Of a stretch of DNA of 64,000 nucleotides, positions 45,627-55,469 are shown piece after piece. A program made the translations under genes and the position numbers. The notes beneath the pieces were generated by a model that had not been told where the DNA came from, ran no database searches, and was given only the letters and a program-made list of their open reading frames with translations. Within the stretch, counting starts at the first letter, position 1. Every line of letters starts with the position of its first letter. Source of the stretch: G963668655 sp963668655 (GTDB lineage: Bacteria; Myxococcota_A; SURF-8); assembly GCA_963668655.2 (NCBI GenBank), contig CAXXPQ010000004.1, positions 992,001-1,056,000 of the forward strand. The letters are read 5' to 3'.

Positions 45627-45642
45627 AGCAATTTCCGGGCCA
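45627..45642 (-). promoter_or_regulatory. Sigma-54 promoter of pilA
   Basis: TGGCCCGGAAATTGCT on the minus strand, directly after the pilC stop codon. It matches TGGCACGN4TTGCT at all but one conserved base, with GG and GC 10 nt apart. The transcript would start near 45616, about 30 nt before the pilA start. pilA is PilR/sigma-54 controlled in Pseudomonas and Myxococcus. Confidence 0.8.
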
Positions 45643-45652
45643 GAATCAAAAA

Positions 45653-46864
45653 TCAGTGACCTCCGGCCATGGTGAAGATCGGCAAATACATCGCAACCAG
45701 GACGAATCCGATAATGCCTCCCAGAAAAACCATCATGAACGGCTCGATCATGGCCGTCATGGCGTCTACGGCATTGTCCACTTCCTCCTCGTAGAAATCG
45801 GCGATTTTGGACATCATAGCGTCCAGGGCGCCGGTGGACTCGCCCACGGCGATCATCTGCACGACCATGGGGGGAAACACGCCGGTCGTCATCAACGGCT
45901 CGGCCATGGTTTTACCTTCCATGATCTTTTCCTTGACCGTCCGGATACCTCGCTCGATCACCATGTTTCCGGCCGTTTTCTCCACAACCTCCAGACCCTG
46001 GATGATCGGGATACCGGACGAAATCATGGTTCCCAGGGTTCGCGTGAAACGAGCCACGGCCGTTTTCTGGATCAAGGATCCGAAGACCGGCATCTTCAGA
46101 AAAATGGCGTCGATAACATACCGGGATTTCTCGGCTTTTCGTAACGCTTTCCAGATCATTACAACGGCTATTCCGCCGGCGACGGCGAAATAGCCGTTGG
46201 CGATGAACCAGTCCGACATGTCGATGACGAGCTGCGTCGGTCCGGGCAGGCTTTTGCCCTCTTGCATGTCCATGAACATTTTGGCGAACGCGGGGATAAC
46301 GTAGACCATCAGGACGCTGATGACGAGAATCGTCACGATCAGAATGATGATCGGATACGTCATGGCGCTTTTGACGCGTTTCTTCAATGCCGCAGCCTTT
46401 TCGATATAGGCCGCCAGACGTTCGAGAATCGTGTCCAGAATACCGCCCAGCTCGCCGGCGGAGACCAGCGAAACATACAGCTCGTCGAAAATGTTCTTGT
46501 GCTTCTCCAACGCGGAAGCGAAGGTCGAGCCCGTTTCGACATCGTTTTTCACCTGAAAAAGCGTCTTTTTCATCACCGGGTCGTCGTTCTGCGCGGCGAG
46601 AATCTCCAGCCCCTGGACCAGGGGAAGTCCCGCGTCGATCATGGTGGCGAACTGCCGGGTGAAGATAATCAGCGACTTGGGCTTGATCTTCGGCTCCATT
46701 CCGGGGATTCTGATTTCGATGGCCCCGAAACTCTTCTTCACCGAGGAAGGGATGATCTGCTGCTGTTTCAGGATCTGCATGGCCGCCGCTTCGTCCGGCG
46801 CCTCCACGGTCCCTTTTTTGATTTCGCCCGCGCGGGTCTTTCCTTCCCACTTAAAAATCGGCAT
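45653..46864 (-). CDS. pilC: Type IV pilus inner-membrane platform protein PilC
   Basis: A 403-residue polytopic protein that links the pilus to the motor ATPases. After an N-terminal soluble part (FKWEGKTRAGEIKKGTV) come two type II secretion F domains: one around IFTRQFATMIDAGLPLVQGL and one around RFTRTLGTMISSGIPIIQGL. Membrane segments include YPIIILIVTILVISVLMVYV, one near GYFAVAGGIAVVMIW and the C-terminal MMVFLGGIIGFVLVAMYLPI. GGAG precedes the ATG by 8 nt. It lies between pilT and pilA, with a 28-nt gap to pilT. Confidence 0.93.
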   Translation of the reverse strand: MPIFKWEGKTRAGEIKKGTVEAPDEAAAMQILKQQQIIPSSVKKSFGAIEIRIPGMEPKIKPKSLIIFTRQFATMIDAGLPLVQGLEILAAQNDDPVMKKTLFQVKNDVETGSTFASALEKHKNIFDELYVSLVSAGELGGILDTILERLAAYIEKAAALKKRVKSAMTYPIIILIVTILVISVLMVYVIPAFAKMFMDMQEGKSLPGPTQLVIDMSDWFIANGYFAVAGGIAVVMIWKALRKAEKSRYVIDAIFLKMPVFGSLIQKTAVARFTRTLGTMISSGIPIIQGLEVVEKTAGNMVIERGIRTVKEKIMEGKTMAEPLMTTGVFPPMVVQMIAVGESTGALDAMMSKIADFYEEEVDNAVDAMTAMIEPFMMVFLGGIIGFVLVAMYLPIFTMAGGH

Positions 46865-46892
46865 GTTTGATCTCCGAATTCATGATAGTTGA

Positions 46893-47999
46893 CTAGCCGC
46901 TTGTCGCCGTACGTTTGTTGAGCATTCCCGTCGGTTTCTTCCCGGCGATCATCTGACGAAACTCTTCCTGGTCCGGGGAATAGGACAACGCCATGTCCAC
47001 GGTTATCAGCCGTTGGGCATACAAGCCGTAAAGCGCCTGATTCATGGTCTGCATCCCGTGCTGTTTCTGTCCGACCTGCATGGCGCCGTAAATCTGGTGA
47101 ATCTTGTCCTCCCGGATCATGGATCGGATGGCCGGATTCGGAATCAGAACCTCGATCGCCAGTACGCGGCCGATTCCCGTGGCCTTGGGCATCAGGCACT
47201 GCGTCATGATGCCGGTCAGGGTGAAGCTGAGCTGGGCGCGCACCTGATCCTGCTGATGGGGCGGGAACATGTCGATGACGCGGTTGATGGTCTGCACGGC
47301 GGAGTTCGTATGCAGCGTGGCGAAAACCAGGTGGCCCGTTTCGGCGATCTGCAAGGTCGCTTCCACCGTCTCCAGATCCCGGATTTCACCGATCAGAACC
47401 ACATCCGGATCCTGCCGCAGAATATACTTCAAGGCGTTGGTGAAAGACTCGGTATCGGCGCCCAGTTCCCGCTGATTGACCAGGCTGTTTTTATGCGGGT
47501 GAAGATACTCGATGGGATCCTCGATGGTCAGAATGTGACAGTTCCGCTCCGTGTTGATGAGATCGATCAGGGAGGCCAGCGAAGTGGTTTTTCCCGAACC
47601 GGTGGGCCCGGTGACGAGCACCAGTCCGCGATGCTTCCGGGCCAGATCCCCCACGACGGCGGGAAGTCCGAGTTCCTGGAAACCCATGATTTTGAAGGGA
47701 ATGGTTCGGAACGCCCCGGCGATGGCTCCGCGCTGCATGAAGATGTTCGCTCGAAAGCGGGAGAGACTTTTCACGCCGAAGGAAAGGTCCAGTTCGTTGT
47801 TCTGCTCGAAACGGGCCTTCTGCACTTCCGTCAGGATGGAATAGCAGAGCTGCTTGGTTTCCGCGGGCGTCAGGGGCGGCGTCTTGACCGGAACGAGACG
47901 ACCGTCGATTCGAAGCTGCGGAGGAGAACCGGTGGTGATGTGCAGATCGCTTGCACCCCGCTCGATCATCGTCTTCAGTAACTGGTGGAGATTGATCAT
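46893..47999 (-). CDS. pilT: Pilus retraction ATPase PilT
   Basis: A 368-residue hexameric ATPase that depolymerises the pilus. Motifs: Walker A GPTGSGKTTS, Asp box ILTIEDPIEY, Walker B VVLIGEIRD, His box GHLVFATLHTNSA, and near the C-terminus AIRSMIRE, a variant of the PilT-specific AIRNLIRE. The N-terminal PAS-like domain begins MINLHQLLKTMIERGASDLH. Length is usual for the family. It sits between pilB and pilC as in many T4aP clusters. Confidence 0.94.
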   Translation of the reverse strand: MINLHQLLKTMIERGASDLHITTGSPPQLRIDGRLVPVKTPPLTPAETKQLCYSILTEVQKARFEQNNELDLSFGVKSLSRFRANIFMQRGAIAGAFRTIPFKIMGFQELGLPAVVGDLARKHRGLVLVTGPTGSGKTTSLASLIDLINTERNCHILTIEDPIEYLHPHKNSLVNQRELGADTESFTNALKYILRQDPDVVLIGEIRDLETVEATLQIAETGHLVFATLHTNSAVQTINRVIDMFPPHQQDQVRAQLSFTLTGIMTQCLMPKATGIGRVLAIEVLIPNPAIRSMIREDKIHQIYGAMQVGQKQHGMQTMNQALYGLYAQRLITVDMALSYSPDQEEFRQMIAGKKPTGMLNKRTATSG

Positions 48000-48057
48000 G
48001 CGCGTTTATCCCATCCAAAAAAAGGGTTGTCCGAATCCCGCCGCCATACCGGTCCGA

Positions 48058-49761
<1,704 letters not shown>

Positions 49762-49847
49762 GACACACTACCTCTTATCGTTGATTTCTTCCTGCTGCCG
49801 TTCGGATGCCGGTTCTTTCTGGACACTCATTCCCCTTCGGTCGGATG

Positions 49848-49876
49848 ATTTTATCAGAGTTGTAAGGATGAATCAA
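49848..49876 (-). promoter_or_regulatory. Sigma-70 promoter of the pilus block
   Basis: TTGATT (49871-49876), 17-bp spacer, TAAAAT (49848-49853) on the minus strand, giving a leader of about 80 nt before pilB. Confidence 0.65.
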
Positions 49877-49907
49877 GAAAACAGCTTGGAAATATTGGGA
49901 AAAAAAG

Positions 49908-49936
49908 TTGCAAGCCAATCCAATTTTAGATATGGT
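49908..49936 (+). promoter_or_regulatory. Candidate sigma-70 promoter of the HEAT-repeat lipoprotein
   Basis: TTGCAA (49908-49913), 17-bp spacer, TATGGT (49931-49936). It is back-to-back with the pilB promoter, so the two transcripts diverge from an 80-bp control region. Confidence 0.45.
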
Positions 49937-50038
49937 ACGGTACCCAGAGGTTTTAAAGAACCGGAATGGAAATTATCGGACAAATCACTAGAGATATCGA
50001 TGACCTAGGGCCATTCTACGCAAAGGAGAGGTGCCGTT

Positions 50039-51739
50039 ATGAGACGAACATGGCTGATGATCACTCTTTTTGCCCTTTCGCTTCCCCTTTTCATCGCCTG
50101 TTCCGGCGAAAAGGACGAGGACGACTGGGTGGATGACCTCCGGGATCGGCGCACCCGCGACGCGGCGATGCTGTATGTCCAGGAGCATCGTTCCAAGAAA
50201 GCCGTCCCGATTCTCCTGGATCTTCTCAAACGGCGCTACGGCTCGCTGAAGGCCGTGTTCGCCCTGGGCCTCATCGGCGATCCGGTGGCCGTTCCCCAGT
50301 TGATCGAGGAATTGAAGCGTGTCGGAAAAATGGACAGTCTGGACAACGACCGACTGACCGAACAGATCTGCATGTCCCTGGGTCATATCGGCGAATCCAG
50401 TGCGGTGGACGCCCTGCTCTGGGCCATCGACAACGTGGGCGAGATGGGCCGCGCGGGCGCGGTGCAGGCCTTGGGCATGATCGGCGATCCCCGGGCCACC
50501 CAGAAACTGATGGACGTGCTCTACAAGGATTCGGAAAAGATCCTCATCCGCCACTACGCGGCGATTTCCCTTGGAAAACTGAAGGCCAAGGAAGCGGCCG
50601 ACGCCCTGGTTTACGGTCTGTTCGTGGATGACACCAGCGGTCTGAATCTGTTCCGCGACTGCCAGCAGTCCCTGATTCAGCTCGGCGGGAAGGAAGCCCG
50701 GGACGCGCTCGTTAAAGGCTACGAACTGAAAAACGAAAAGCTGAACGAACTGGCCAAATCCATCGACATCAAGGAAGACATCATCAAGATCAAGATCGTC
50801 AACGTCATGGGCGAGCTGCGCGATCCGGACATGGCCGATTACCTGATGACGGAGTTCGGCAAGGGCTTGAAAAACGAGTTCGCCTACGAACTTCAGGCCA
50901 AGATCATTCAGGCTCTGGCCCGCGTTCCCATCAAAAAGGAACATCTGAATCAGATCGTGGATCTGTTCATCAAGCCCCCGGACAGCATCGAATATCTGAA
51001 CGAGCGGGAAATCATGAGCCAGGTGCTCATCGCTCATTTCTTCAAGGAACGTTGGGAAGACATCATGCAGGTGGCCGAAAAGGGCGATATCGTTCTGCGC
51101 GACCTGAAAAAACAGCTGACGCCGTTTTCCCAGGTCTGCTTCGCGGCGGCCAACGTGGCGTCCATTCTGGGCGATCACACCCAGGCGGACCGCTTCGACG
51201 CCTTCGTGAAATCGGACAAATGCCAGGCGCCGATCTTCGGGCAGAAAAAGAAAACCAGCGCGCTTATCGCGGATTTCAACGTGCGCATGCAGGCCGCCAA
51301 GAAATGCCAGGACAACCTGTCCTGCTGGCAGAAGCTCGTCAGCCGAGAAAATAAAAACTGGCCGGAAGTGGAAAAAGCCTTGTACATGCTGGCGGCCAGC
51401 GGGGACAAGAAATACATCGAGGATGTGTTCCGGGTGATGTTGTATCCAAACGAGCAGGTGCGCGACGCGGTGCTGTTCGCCGTTTTGCGGCTGGCCCATC
51501 AGGATGTGCTGCCCGCCCTGATCAAGTTCTGGCAGGAACAGAAAATCAACAAGGAATTCCAAAAAGTTACGGAAGATATCGGTTATGTGATCTTCCTGCG
51601 CATGCGGGAATGGGGACAGGACGGCCCCGCCAAGGTCAAGGAAATCATGCGCGCCGCCGAAAAATACAAGATCAAGAAGACGGGGTTGGTTCCGGTGCAG
51701 ACGGCCGGGAAAGCCCCGGTAAAAGAAGCGACCAAATAA
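50039..51739 (+). CDS. HEAT-repeat lipoprotein, divergent from pilB
   Basis: A 566-residue lipoprotein (MRRTWLMITLFALSLPLFI then lipobox AC). At least four HEAT-like helical repeats follow in residues 45-220: AVPILLDLLKRRYGSLKAVF with ALGLIGDPVAVPQLIEEL, SLGHIGESSAVDALLWAI, and ALGMIGDPRATQKLMDVLY. The rest is alpha-helical with two Cys pairs (near SDKCQAP and KKCQDNLSCWQ). HEAT stacks are protein-binding scaffolds. AAAGGAGAGG precedes the ATG. No partner is known, but the shared control region with pilB hints at an envelope role linked to pili. It is monocistronic with its own terminator. Confidence 0.78.
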   Translation: MRRTWLMITLFALSLPLFIACSGEKDEDDWVDDLRDRRTRDAAMLYVQEHRSKKAVPILLDLLKRRYGSLKAVFALGLIGDPVAVPQLIEELKRVGKMDSLDNDRLTEQICMSLGHIGESSAVDALLWAIDNVGEMGRAGAVQALGMIGDPRATQKLMDVLYKDSEKILIRHYAAISLGKLKAKEAADALVYGLFVDDTSGLNLFRDCQQSLIQLGGKEARDALVKGYELKNEKLNELAKSIDIKEDIIKIKIVNVMGELRDPDMADYLMTEFGKGLKNEFAYELQAKIIQALARVPIKKEHLNQIVDLFIKPPDSIEYLNEREIMSQVLIAHFFKERWEDIMQVAEKGDIVLRDLKKQLTPFSQVCFAAANVASILGDHTQADRFDAFVKSDKCQAPIFGQKKKTSALIADFNVRMQAAKKCQDNLSCWQKLVSRENKNWPEVEKALYMLAASGDKKYIEDVFRVMLYPNEQVRDAVLFAVLRLAHQDVLPALIKFWQEQKINKEFQKVTEDIGYVIFLRMREWGQDGPAKVKEIMRAAEKYKIKKTGLVPVQTAGKAPVKEATK

Positions 51740-51761
51740 CTCTTTTTCCTGTTCGAACGAA

Positions 51762-51795
51762 CGCCCCTTTCCCGGTGAAAGGGGCGTTTTCATTT
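51762..51795 (+). terminator. Rho-independent terminator of the HEAT-repeat gene
   Basis: CGCCCCTTTC paired with GAAAGGGGCG (51762-51786), followed by TTTTCATTTT. It lies 23 nt after the stop codon. Confidence 0.85.
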
Positions 51796-51831
51796 TATGG
51801 ATTTTTCCCGATCGAAGGCGACGGAAGCCCC

Positions 51832-51869
51832 CTTACATTATTGTAAGTTTTTACTTACGCCGCTGTAAG
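51832..51869. promoter_or_regulatory. Tandem inverted repeats CTTAC(A)...(T)GTAAG
   Basis: CTTACATTATTGTAAG (51832-51847) and CTTACGCCGCTGTAAG (51854-51869), 22 bp centre to centre, two helical turns. They look like twin operators for a dimeric regulator. They lie between convergent genes, so the regulated promoter is not obvious. Confidence 0.4.
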
Positions 51870-51876
51870 AAATTCC

Positions 51877-51902
51877 CTGGTGGTAGTACCACCAGCCGGC
51901 TG
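51877..51902. repeat. Two adjacent palindromes
   Basis: CTGGTGGTAGTACCACCAG (8-bp arms, 51877-51895) overlaps the palindrome CAGCCGGCTG (51893-51902). Neither is followed by a T-tract. Confidence 0.4.
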
Positions 51903-52112
51903 TTAAATGGTTTCGGGAGGAAATCGGACGTTCCGCTTCCGCGCATATCCGGCGGTCGAGGGAGTAAAAACAATGCCGTTCTCTTCGTTTTCAGCGATCC
52001 TCAGGCCCTCGAATCGCCACCTTCCGGGCGGCATTGGAGATGGGCGGCCGGATGCCGGAGAAAACCGGACATCGACCCTTGAAATTGTCCCTTGAAAAAG
52101 ATTGAAACGGCC
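51903..52112. other. Intergenic stretch without a supported gene
   Basis: A small plus-strand frame (51973-52095, 40 codons) has GGGAG before its ATG but no recognisable protein features. A direct repeat CCCTTGAAA lies at 52076 and 52089 with a 13-bp period. I see no clear terminator for the nucleotidase gene here. Confidence 0.4.
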
Positions 52113-53765
52113 CTATTTCCGAACGATGCGGCCTTCCGTCCGAGGAAAGACGGGAGAGAGTTTCTGTAGATATTCCGCGAAGATACCCGAGATCCGCTTC
52201 CCGTGATTGTAGGCGTCGCCGGCATTGGCCTTGAACATCTCGTAACCGTCGCCGCCCCGGGCCAGGAAATCGGACATGGCCACGCGGTACCAGACATCCG
52301 GGCGAAGGGGTTTCGCCTCGCCCAGGCTGTTGAGAATTTCCGCCTTGACCAGCCGCTCGCCCGCCGGTTTGCGCGCGTCCCATTCATAGCGGATGCCCGA
52401 AACCTGCAAGAAGCGCCCGGTGCCTTCGTTTTCCGGATTTTCCGCCTGGCTGACGGAATGTTCCAAGGCCGCAAGCAGGTCTTTTCCCTGGATTTTCATG
52501 GTCGTCAGCGTATCCCCGAACGGCAGCGTCTCCAGCACCTGCCCCAGTGTGATGTCGCCGGTGGGAATGGAACTGCGGATGCCGCCGCCGTTGACGAAGG
52601 CGATCTGCACGCCTTCCTTTCGGGTGGCGGTGCGGATGGAATCGCAGATCAGGTCGCCCAGATTGCATTCCTCGTGGCGACAGTCCCCGTTCAGGAAAAG
52701 GTCGGTCTTCCCCACTCGCTGATGGTGGAACTCGTCGATTTCCTTCATCATTCCGGCGAAGTTCTTCAGGACGGCGGGATCCTCCGGCAAGGATTGATCC
52801 AGCCGGATCGGCTCGCCCGCCCATTTGACGGGGCGGCCCGCTTTGTCGAAGGCCACGTCCAGACGGCCCAAATATTTTCCGTAGGAGCCGACCTGAACCA
52901 CCAGAACCGGCTCTCCGGCGGGGTTCGTCACCATTTTCGGGTACGGCCCGACGGCGCCCTTTTCGCGGTTGGAAAGCAACAGGTGGCTGTGACCGCCCAC
53001 GATCACGTCCACGCCGGAAACCAGCATGGCGATTTCCATATCCTTCTGCAATCCCGCGTGGCTCAGCGCGATCACGATCTCCGCGCCCTTGGCCTTCAGC
53101 TCGGCCGCGCTCTTTCGGGTCGCCTCCATCACGTCCAGAAAACGAACCGTGGGGCCGGGACTGGAAATCACGGGCACGCTTTCGGTGACGATTCCCAAGA
53201 TCCCCACCTTGCGGCCCTTCACTTCCTTGACGACGTACGGACGGATCAGCCCTTCCAGGCGAGGTTCCGCGGAAACGTCCACGTTCGCGGCCAGGACGGG
53301 AAAGGAAACGCTCTTCAGGAATTCCGCCAATACCGACGGCCCGTCGTCGAACTCGTGATTTCCCAGGGCCATGGCGTCGTAACCGGCGGCCTGCATGAAA
53401 GCTCTTGCGGCCTTTCCCTTGTATTTACTGTAGAAAAGCGTCCCCTGAAACACGTCGCCCGCGTCCAGCACCAGGGTCGCGGGGCGTTCGTCGCGGATGC
53501 GCTTGATCGCCCCTACGATACGCGCCGCGCCGCCGAAACATTTGCCCTCGGCGTGCTCGGCGGGCTTGCAGGTGTTGCCGTGCTTGTTGAAGGCCGCGAA
53601 ATGGGCGTGGATGTCGTTGGTGTGCAGAATCGTCAGGGCCAGATCCACGTCGGGGCTGGAGAGATCCTCGGGGGCCAGCATGGTCGGACGGCCCGCGCAG
53701 GCGATCAGCAGAAGCAGAAGAGCGGCGAACGTGAGCGGCAAAATCGCGCGAAAGGCATTCTTCAT
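52113..53765 (-). CDS. 5'-nucleotidase/UshA-type metallophosphoesterase lipoprotein
   Basis: A 550-residue lipoprotein (LTFAALLLLLIAC). The N-terminal metallophosphoesterase domain has the two-metal motifs LTILHTNDIHAHF, DAGDVFQGT, ALGNHEFDDG, SHAGLQKD and GGHSH. The C-terminal 5'-nucleotidase domain has GDLICDSIRTAT, FVNGGGIRSS, LPFGDTLT and SDFLARGGDGYEMF. It should hydrolyse nucleotides or related phosphoesters outside the cytoplasm to salvage nucleosides and phosphate. AAGGAG lies 11 nt before the ATG. It is monocistronic and divergent from the DUF1015 gene. Exact substrate (5'-nucleotide, UDP-sugar or 2',3'-cyclic nucleotide) cannot be read from the sequence. Confidence 0.9.
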   Translation of the reverse strand: MKNAFRAILPLTFAALLLLLIACAGRPTMLAPEDLSSPDVDLALTILHTNDIHAHFAAFNKHGNTCKPAEHAEGKCFGGAARIVGAIKRIRDERPATLVLDAGDVFQGTLFYSKYKGKAARAFMQAAGYDAMALGNHEFDDGPSVLAEFLKSVSFPVLAANVDVSAEPRLEGLIRPYVVKEVKGRKVGILGIVTESVPVISSPGPTVRFLDVMEATRKSAAELKAKGAEIVIALSHAGLQKDMEIAMLVSGVDVIVGGHSHLLLSNREKGAVGPYPKMVTNPAGEPVLVVQVGSYGKYLGRLDVAFDKAGRPVKWAGEPIRLDQSLPEDPAVLKNFAGMMKEIDEFHHQRVGKTDLFLNGDCRHEECNLGDLICDSIRTATRKEGVQIAFVNGGGIRSSIPTGDITLGQVLETLPFGDTLTTMKIQGKDLLAALEHSVSQAENPENEGTGRFLQVSGIRYEWDARKPAGERLVKAEILNSLGEAKPLRPDVWYRVAMSDFLARGGDGYEMFKANAGDAYNHGKRISGIFAEYLQKLSPVFPRTEGRIVRK

Positions 53766-53851
53766 GGGAACGGTGACTCCTTAGATAGGTGAAATACGAG
53801 CGGGAACGACGGAGGAAAACCCGCGAAAAGGCGTTCCGGTTCTCCCGGATA

Positions 53852-53880
53852 ACTCTATCCAATTGCCGGAATGAAGGCAA
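53852..53880 (-). promoter_or_regulatory. Candidate sigma-70 promoter of the nucleotidase
   Basis: TTGCCT (53875-53880), 17-bp spacer, TAGAGT (53852-53857) on the minus strand, about 80 nt before the start codon. Confidence 0.45.
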
Positions 53881-53931
53881 CAAAAGAAATCATAATCCGC
53901 ACCGAAACCGGCTTTGCCGTCCCCTTTTCCC

Positions 53932-53960
53932 TTGCGCGCTCCGGTGGCCTTGGGTATGCT
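53932..53960 (+). promoter_or_regulatory. Candidate sigma-70 promoter of the DUF1015 gene
   Basis: TTGCGC (53932-53937), 17-bp spacer, TATGCT (53955-53960), about 75 nt before the start codon. Confidence 0.45.
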
Positions 53961-53974
53961 CCGCCTCACGGGTT

Positions 53975-54010
53975 CCGGATCCGCCGCGGATCCGGCTTTC
54001 GTTTTCTGTC
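53975..54010 (+). promoter_or_regulatory. Leader hairpin with T-rich tail before the DUF1015 gene
   Basis: CCGGATCC, loop GCCGC, GGATCCGG (53975-53995) followed by CTTTCGTTTTCTGTC. It looks like an intrinsic terminator but lies between the candidate promoter and the start codon. It could be an attenuator or a 5' stabilising stem. Confidence 0.4.
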
Positions 54011-54035
54011 ACCGCAAATCCGAAGAGGTGTTTCC

Positions 54036-55274
54036 ATGGCGAAAATCAAGGCGTTCATCGGTTATCGTCCTCCCAACTCCGAAGCCAAGGCCGTCGCCGC
54101 GCCGCCCTACGACGTGCTCGACTCCGCCGAGGCGCGCGAGATGGCGTCGGGCAACGAAAAATCCTTCCTGCATATCAACAAGCCGGAGATCGACCTGGAT
54201 CCCGCCATCGATCTGCACGACGATAGTGTGTACGCCACCGCGCGGGCGAACCTGGACGCCTTCATCGAAAAGGGCTGGCTGGTTCCGGATTCCAAACCCT
54301 GCCTGTACGCCTATCGCCAGACCATGGGCGAGCACGCCCAGATGGGCCTGGTGGCCTGCGCGGCGGTGGACGACTATGACGAGGACTTCATCAAGAAGCA
54401 CGAAAAAACCCGCCGGGACAAGGAAGACGACCGTGCCCGGCACGTGGACGAAACCAACTGCAACGCCGGCCCGGTGTTTCTGACCTACCGCGCCCAGAAG
54501 GCCATGGACGAACTGATGACCGAAGCTTCCCGATCCGTGCCGGACGTGGATTTCACGGCGGGCGACGGCATCGGCCACACGCTCTGGGTGATCGACGACG
54601 ACGATCTCCAGAAACGCATCGTGGAAACCTTCGGAACGATCAACCCCACCTACGTGGCGGACGGCCACCACCGCGCCAAGAGCGGCAGCCGGGTCCGGGA
54701 TCTGCGCCGCAAGACCAACCCGAACCACGACGGAAGCGAGGAATACAACTGGTTCCTGACGGTCTTCTTTCCCCACGATCAGTTGAAGATCCTGGATTAC
54801 AACCGCGTGGCGAAGGATCTGAACGGCCTTTCGGAAGCGGAGTTTCTCTCGCGGGTGGAGGAACGTTTCGAGATCCGGGAAACCGATACGCCCCGCCCGG
54901 AAAACATGCATGATTTCGGCCTGTACCTGAACGGAAAATGGCGGCGTCTCACCGCCCGGCCCGGCTCCTTCGACCCCGCCGATCCGGTGGGCGGCCTGGA
55001 CGTGTCCATCCTGCAAAACAATCTGCTTACGCCGATTCTGGGCATCGAGGATCCGCGCACGGACAGGCGCATCGATTTCGTGGGCGGCATCCGGGGCATG
55101 GCGGAGCTGGAAAAGCGCGTGAACGGCGGCGCGTGGGCCTTGGCCTTCGCTCTCTATCCCACCACGCTGGATCAGCTCATGGCCATCGCGGACGCCGGAG
55201 AGATCATGCCGCCGAAATCCACCTGGTTCGAACCCAAGCTGCGCTCCGGCCTGGTGGTTCACCTGCTGAGTTGA
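54036..55274 (+). CDS. DUF1015 family protein
   Basis: A 412-residue cytoplasmic protein of the DUF1015 (COG4198) family. Motifs: FIGYRPP near the start, AAPPYDVLDSAEAREMA, LYAYRQTMGEHAQMGLVACA, YVADGHHRAKSG, EYNWFLTVFFPHDQLKILDYN and PPKSTWFEPKLRSGL at the end. The family has no settled biochemical role. In many anaerobes it neighbours serA/serC, but not here. I took the ATG at 54036 (GAAGAGGTG 5 nt upstream). The frame stays open further upstream but that part is not conserved-looking. A terminator follows. Confidence 0.88.
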   Translation: MAKIKAFIGYRPPNSEAKAVAAPPYDVLDSAEAREMASGNEKSFLHINKPEIDLDPAIDLHDDSVYATARANLDAFIEKGWLVPDSKPCLYAYRQTMGEHAQMGLVACAAVDDYDEDFIKKHEKTRRDKEDDRARHVDETNCNAGPVFLTYRAQKAMDELMTEASRSVPDVDFTAGDGIGHTLWVIDDDDLQKRIVETFGTINPTYVADGHHRAKSGSRVRDLRRKTNPNHDGSEEYNWFLTVFFPHDQLKILDYNRVAKDLNGLSEAEFLSRVEERFEIRETDTPRPENMHDFGLYLNGKWRRLTARPGSFDPADPVGGLDVSILQNNLLTPILGIEDPRTDRRIDFVGGIRGMAELEKRVNGGAWALAFALYPTTLDQLMAIADAGEIMPPKSTWFEPKLRSGLVVHLLS

Positions 55275-55303
55275 GTTCTCTTCTTGCGAGACGAAAAACG
55301 GCG

Positions 55304-55338
55304 GGTTTCCACTGCGGAACCCTCTGTTTTTTTTCGTT
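55304..55338 (+). terminator. Rho-independent terminator of the DUF1015 gene
   Basis: GGGTT-T-CC, loop ACTGC, GGAACCC (55304-55323) followed by TCTGTTTTTTTTCG. About 30 nt after the stop codon. The following stretch to 55469 holds no gene. Confidence 0.7.
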
Positions 55339-55469
55339 TTTTCTCGGAATTCCGGGGAGAAAGCGCAAATCGCTTTCGGCCAAGGCCCACCATCGAGGAA
55401 GGGAACGAGACGGTGCCCCTTTCTTTCATCGAGTGAAGAATCTCCCAGGAAATCCGAGTTGAGCCTTTT

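Noticed and set aside
49895..49925. Sigma-54 promoter before pilB (TTGG...TTGC on the minus strand)
   Set aside because: The GG and GC are only 8 nt apart, not 10. A sigma-70-like promoter closer to the gene fits better.
51907..52095. 62-codon plus-strand frame
   Set aside because: No ribosome site at its first ATG and no protein-like features. The shorter 40-codon version is mentioned only as a weak possibility.
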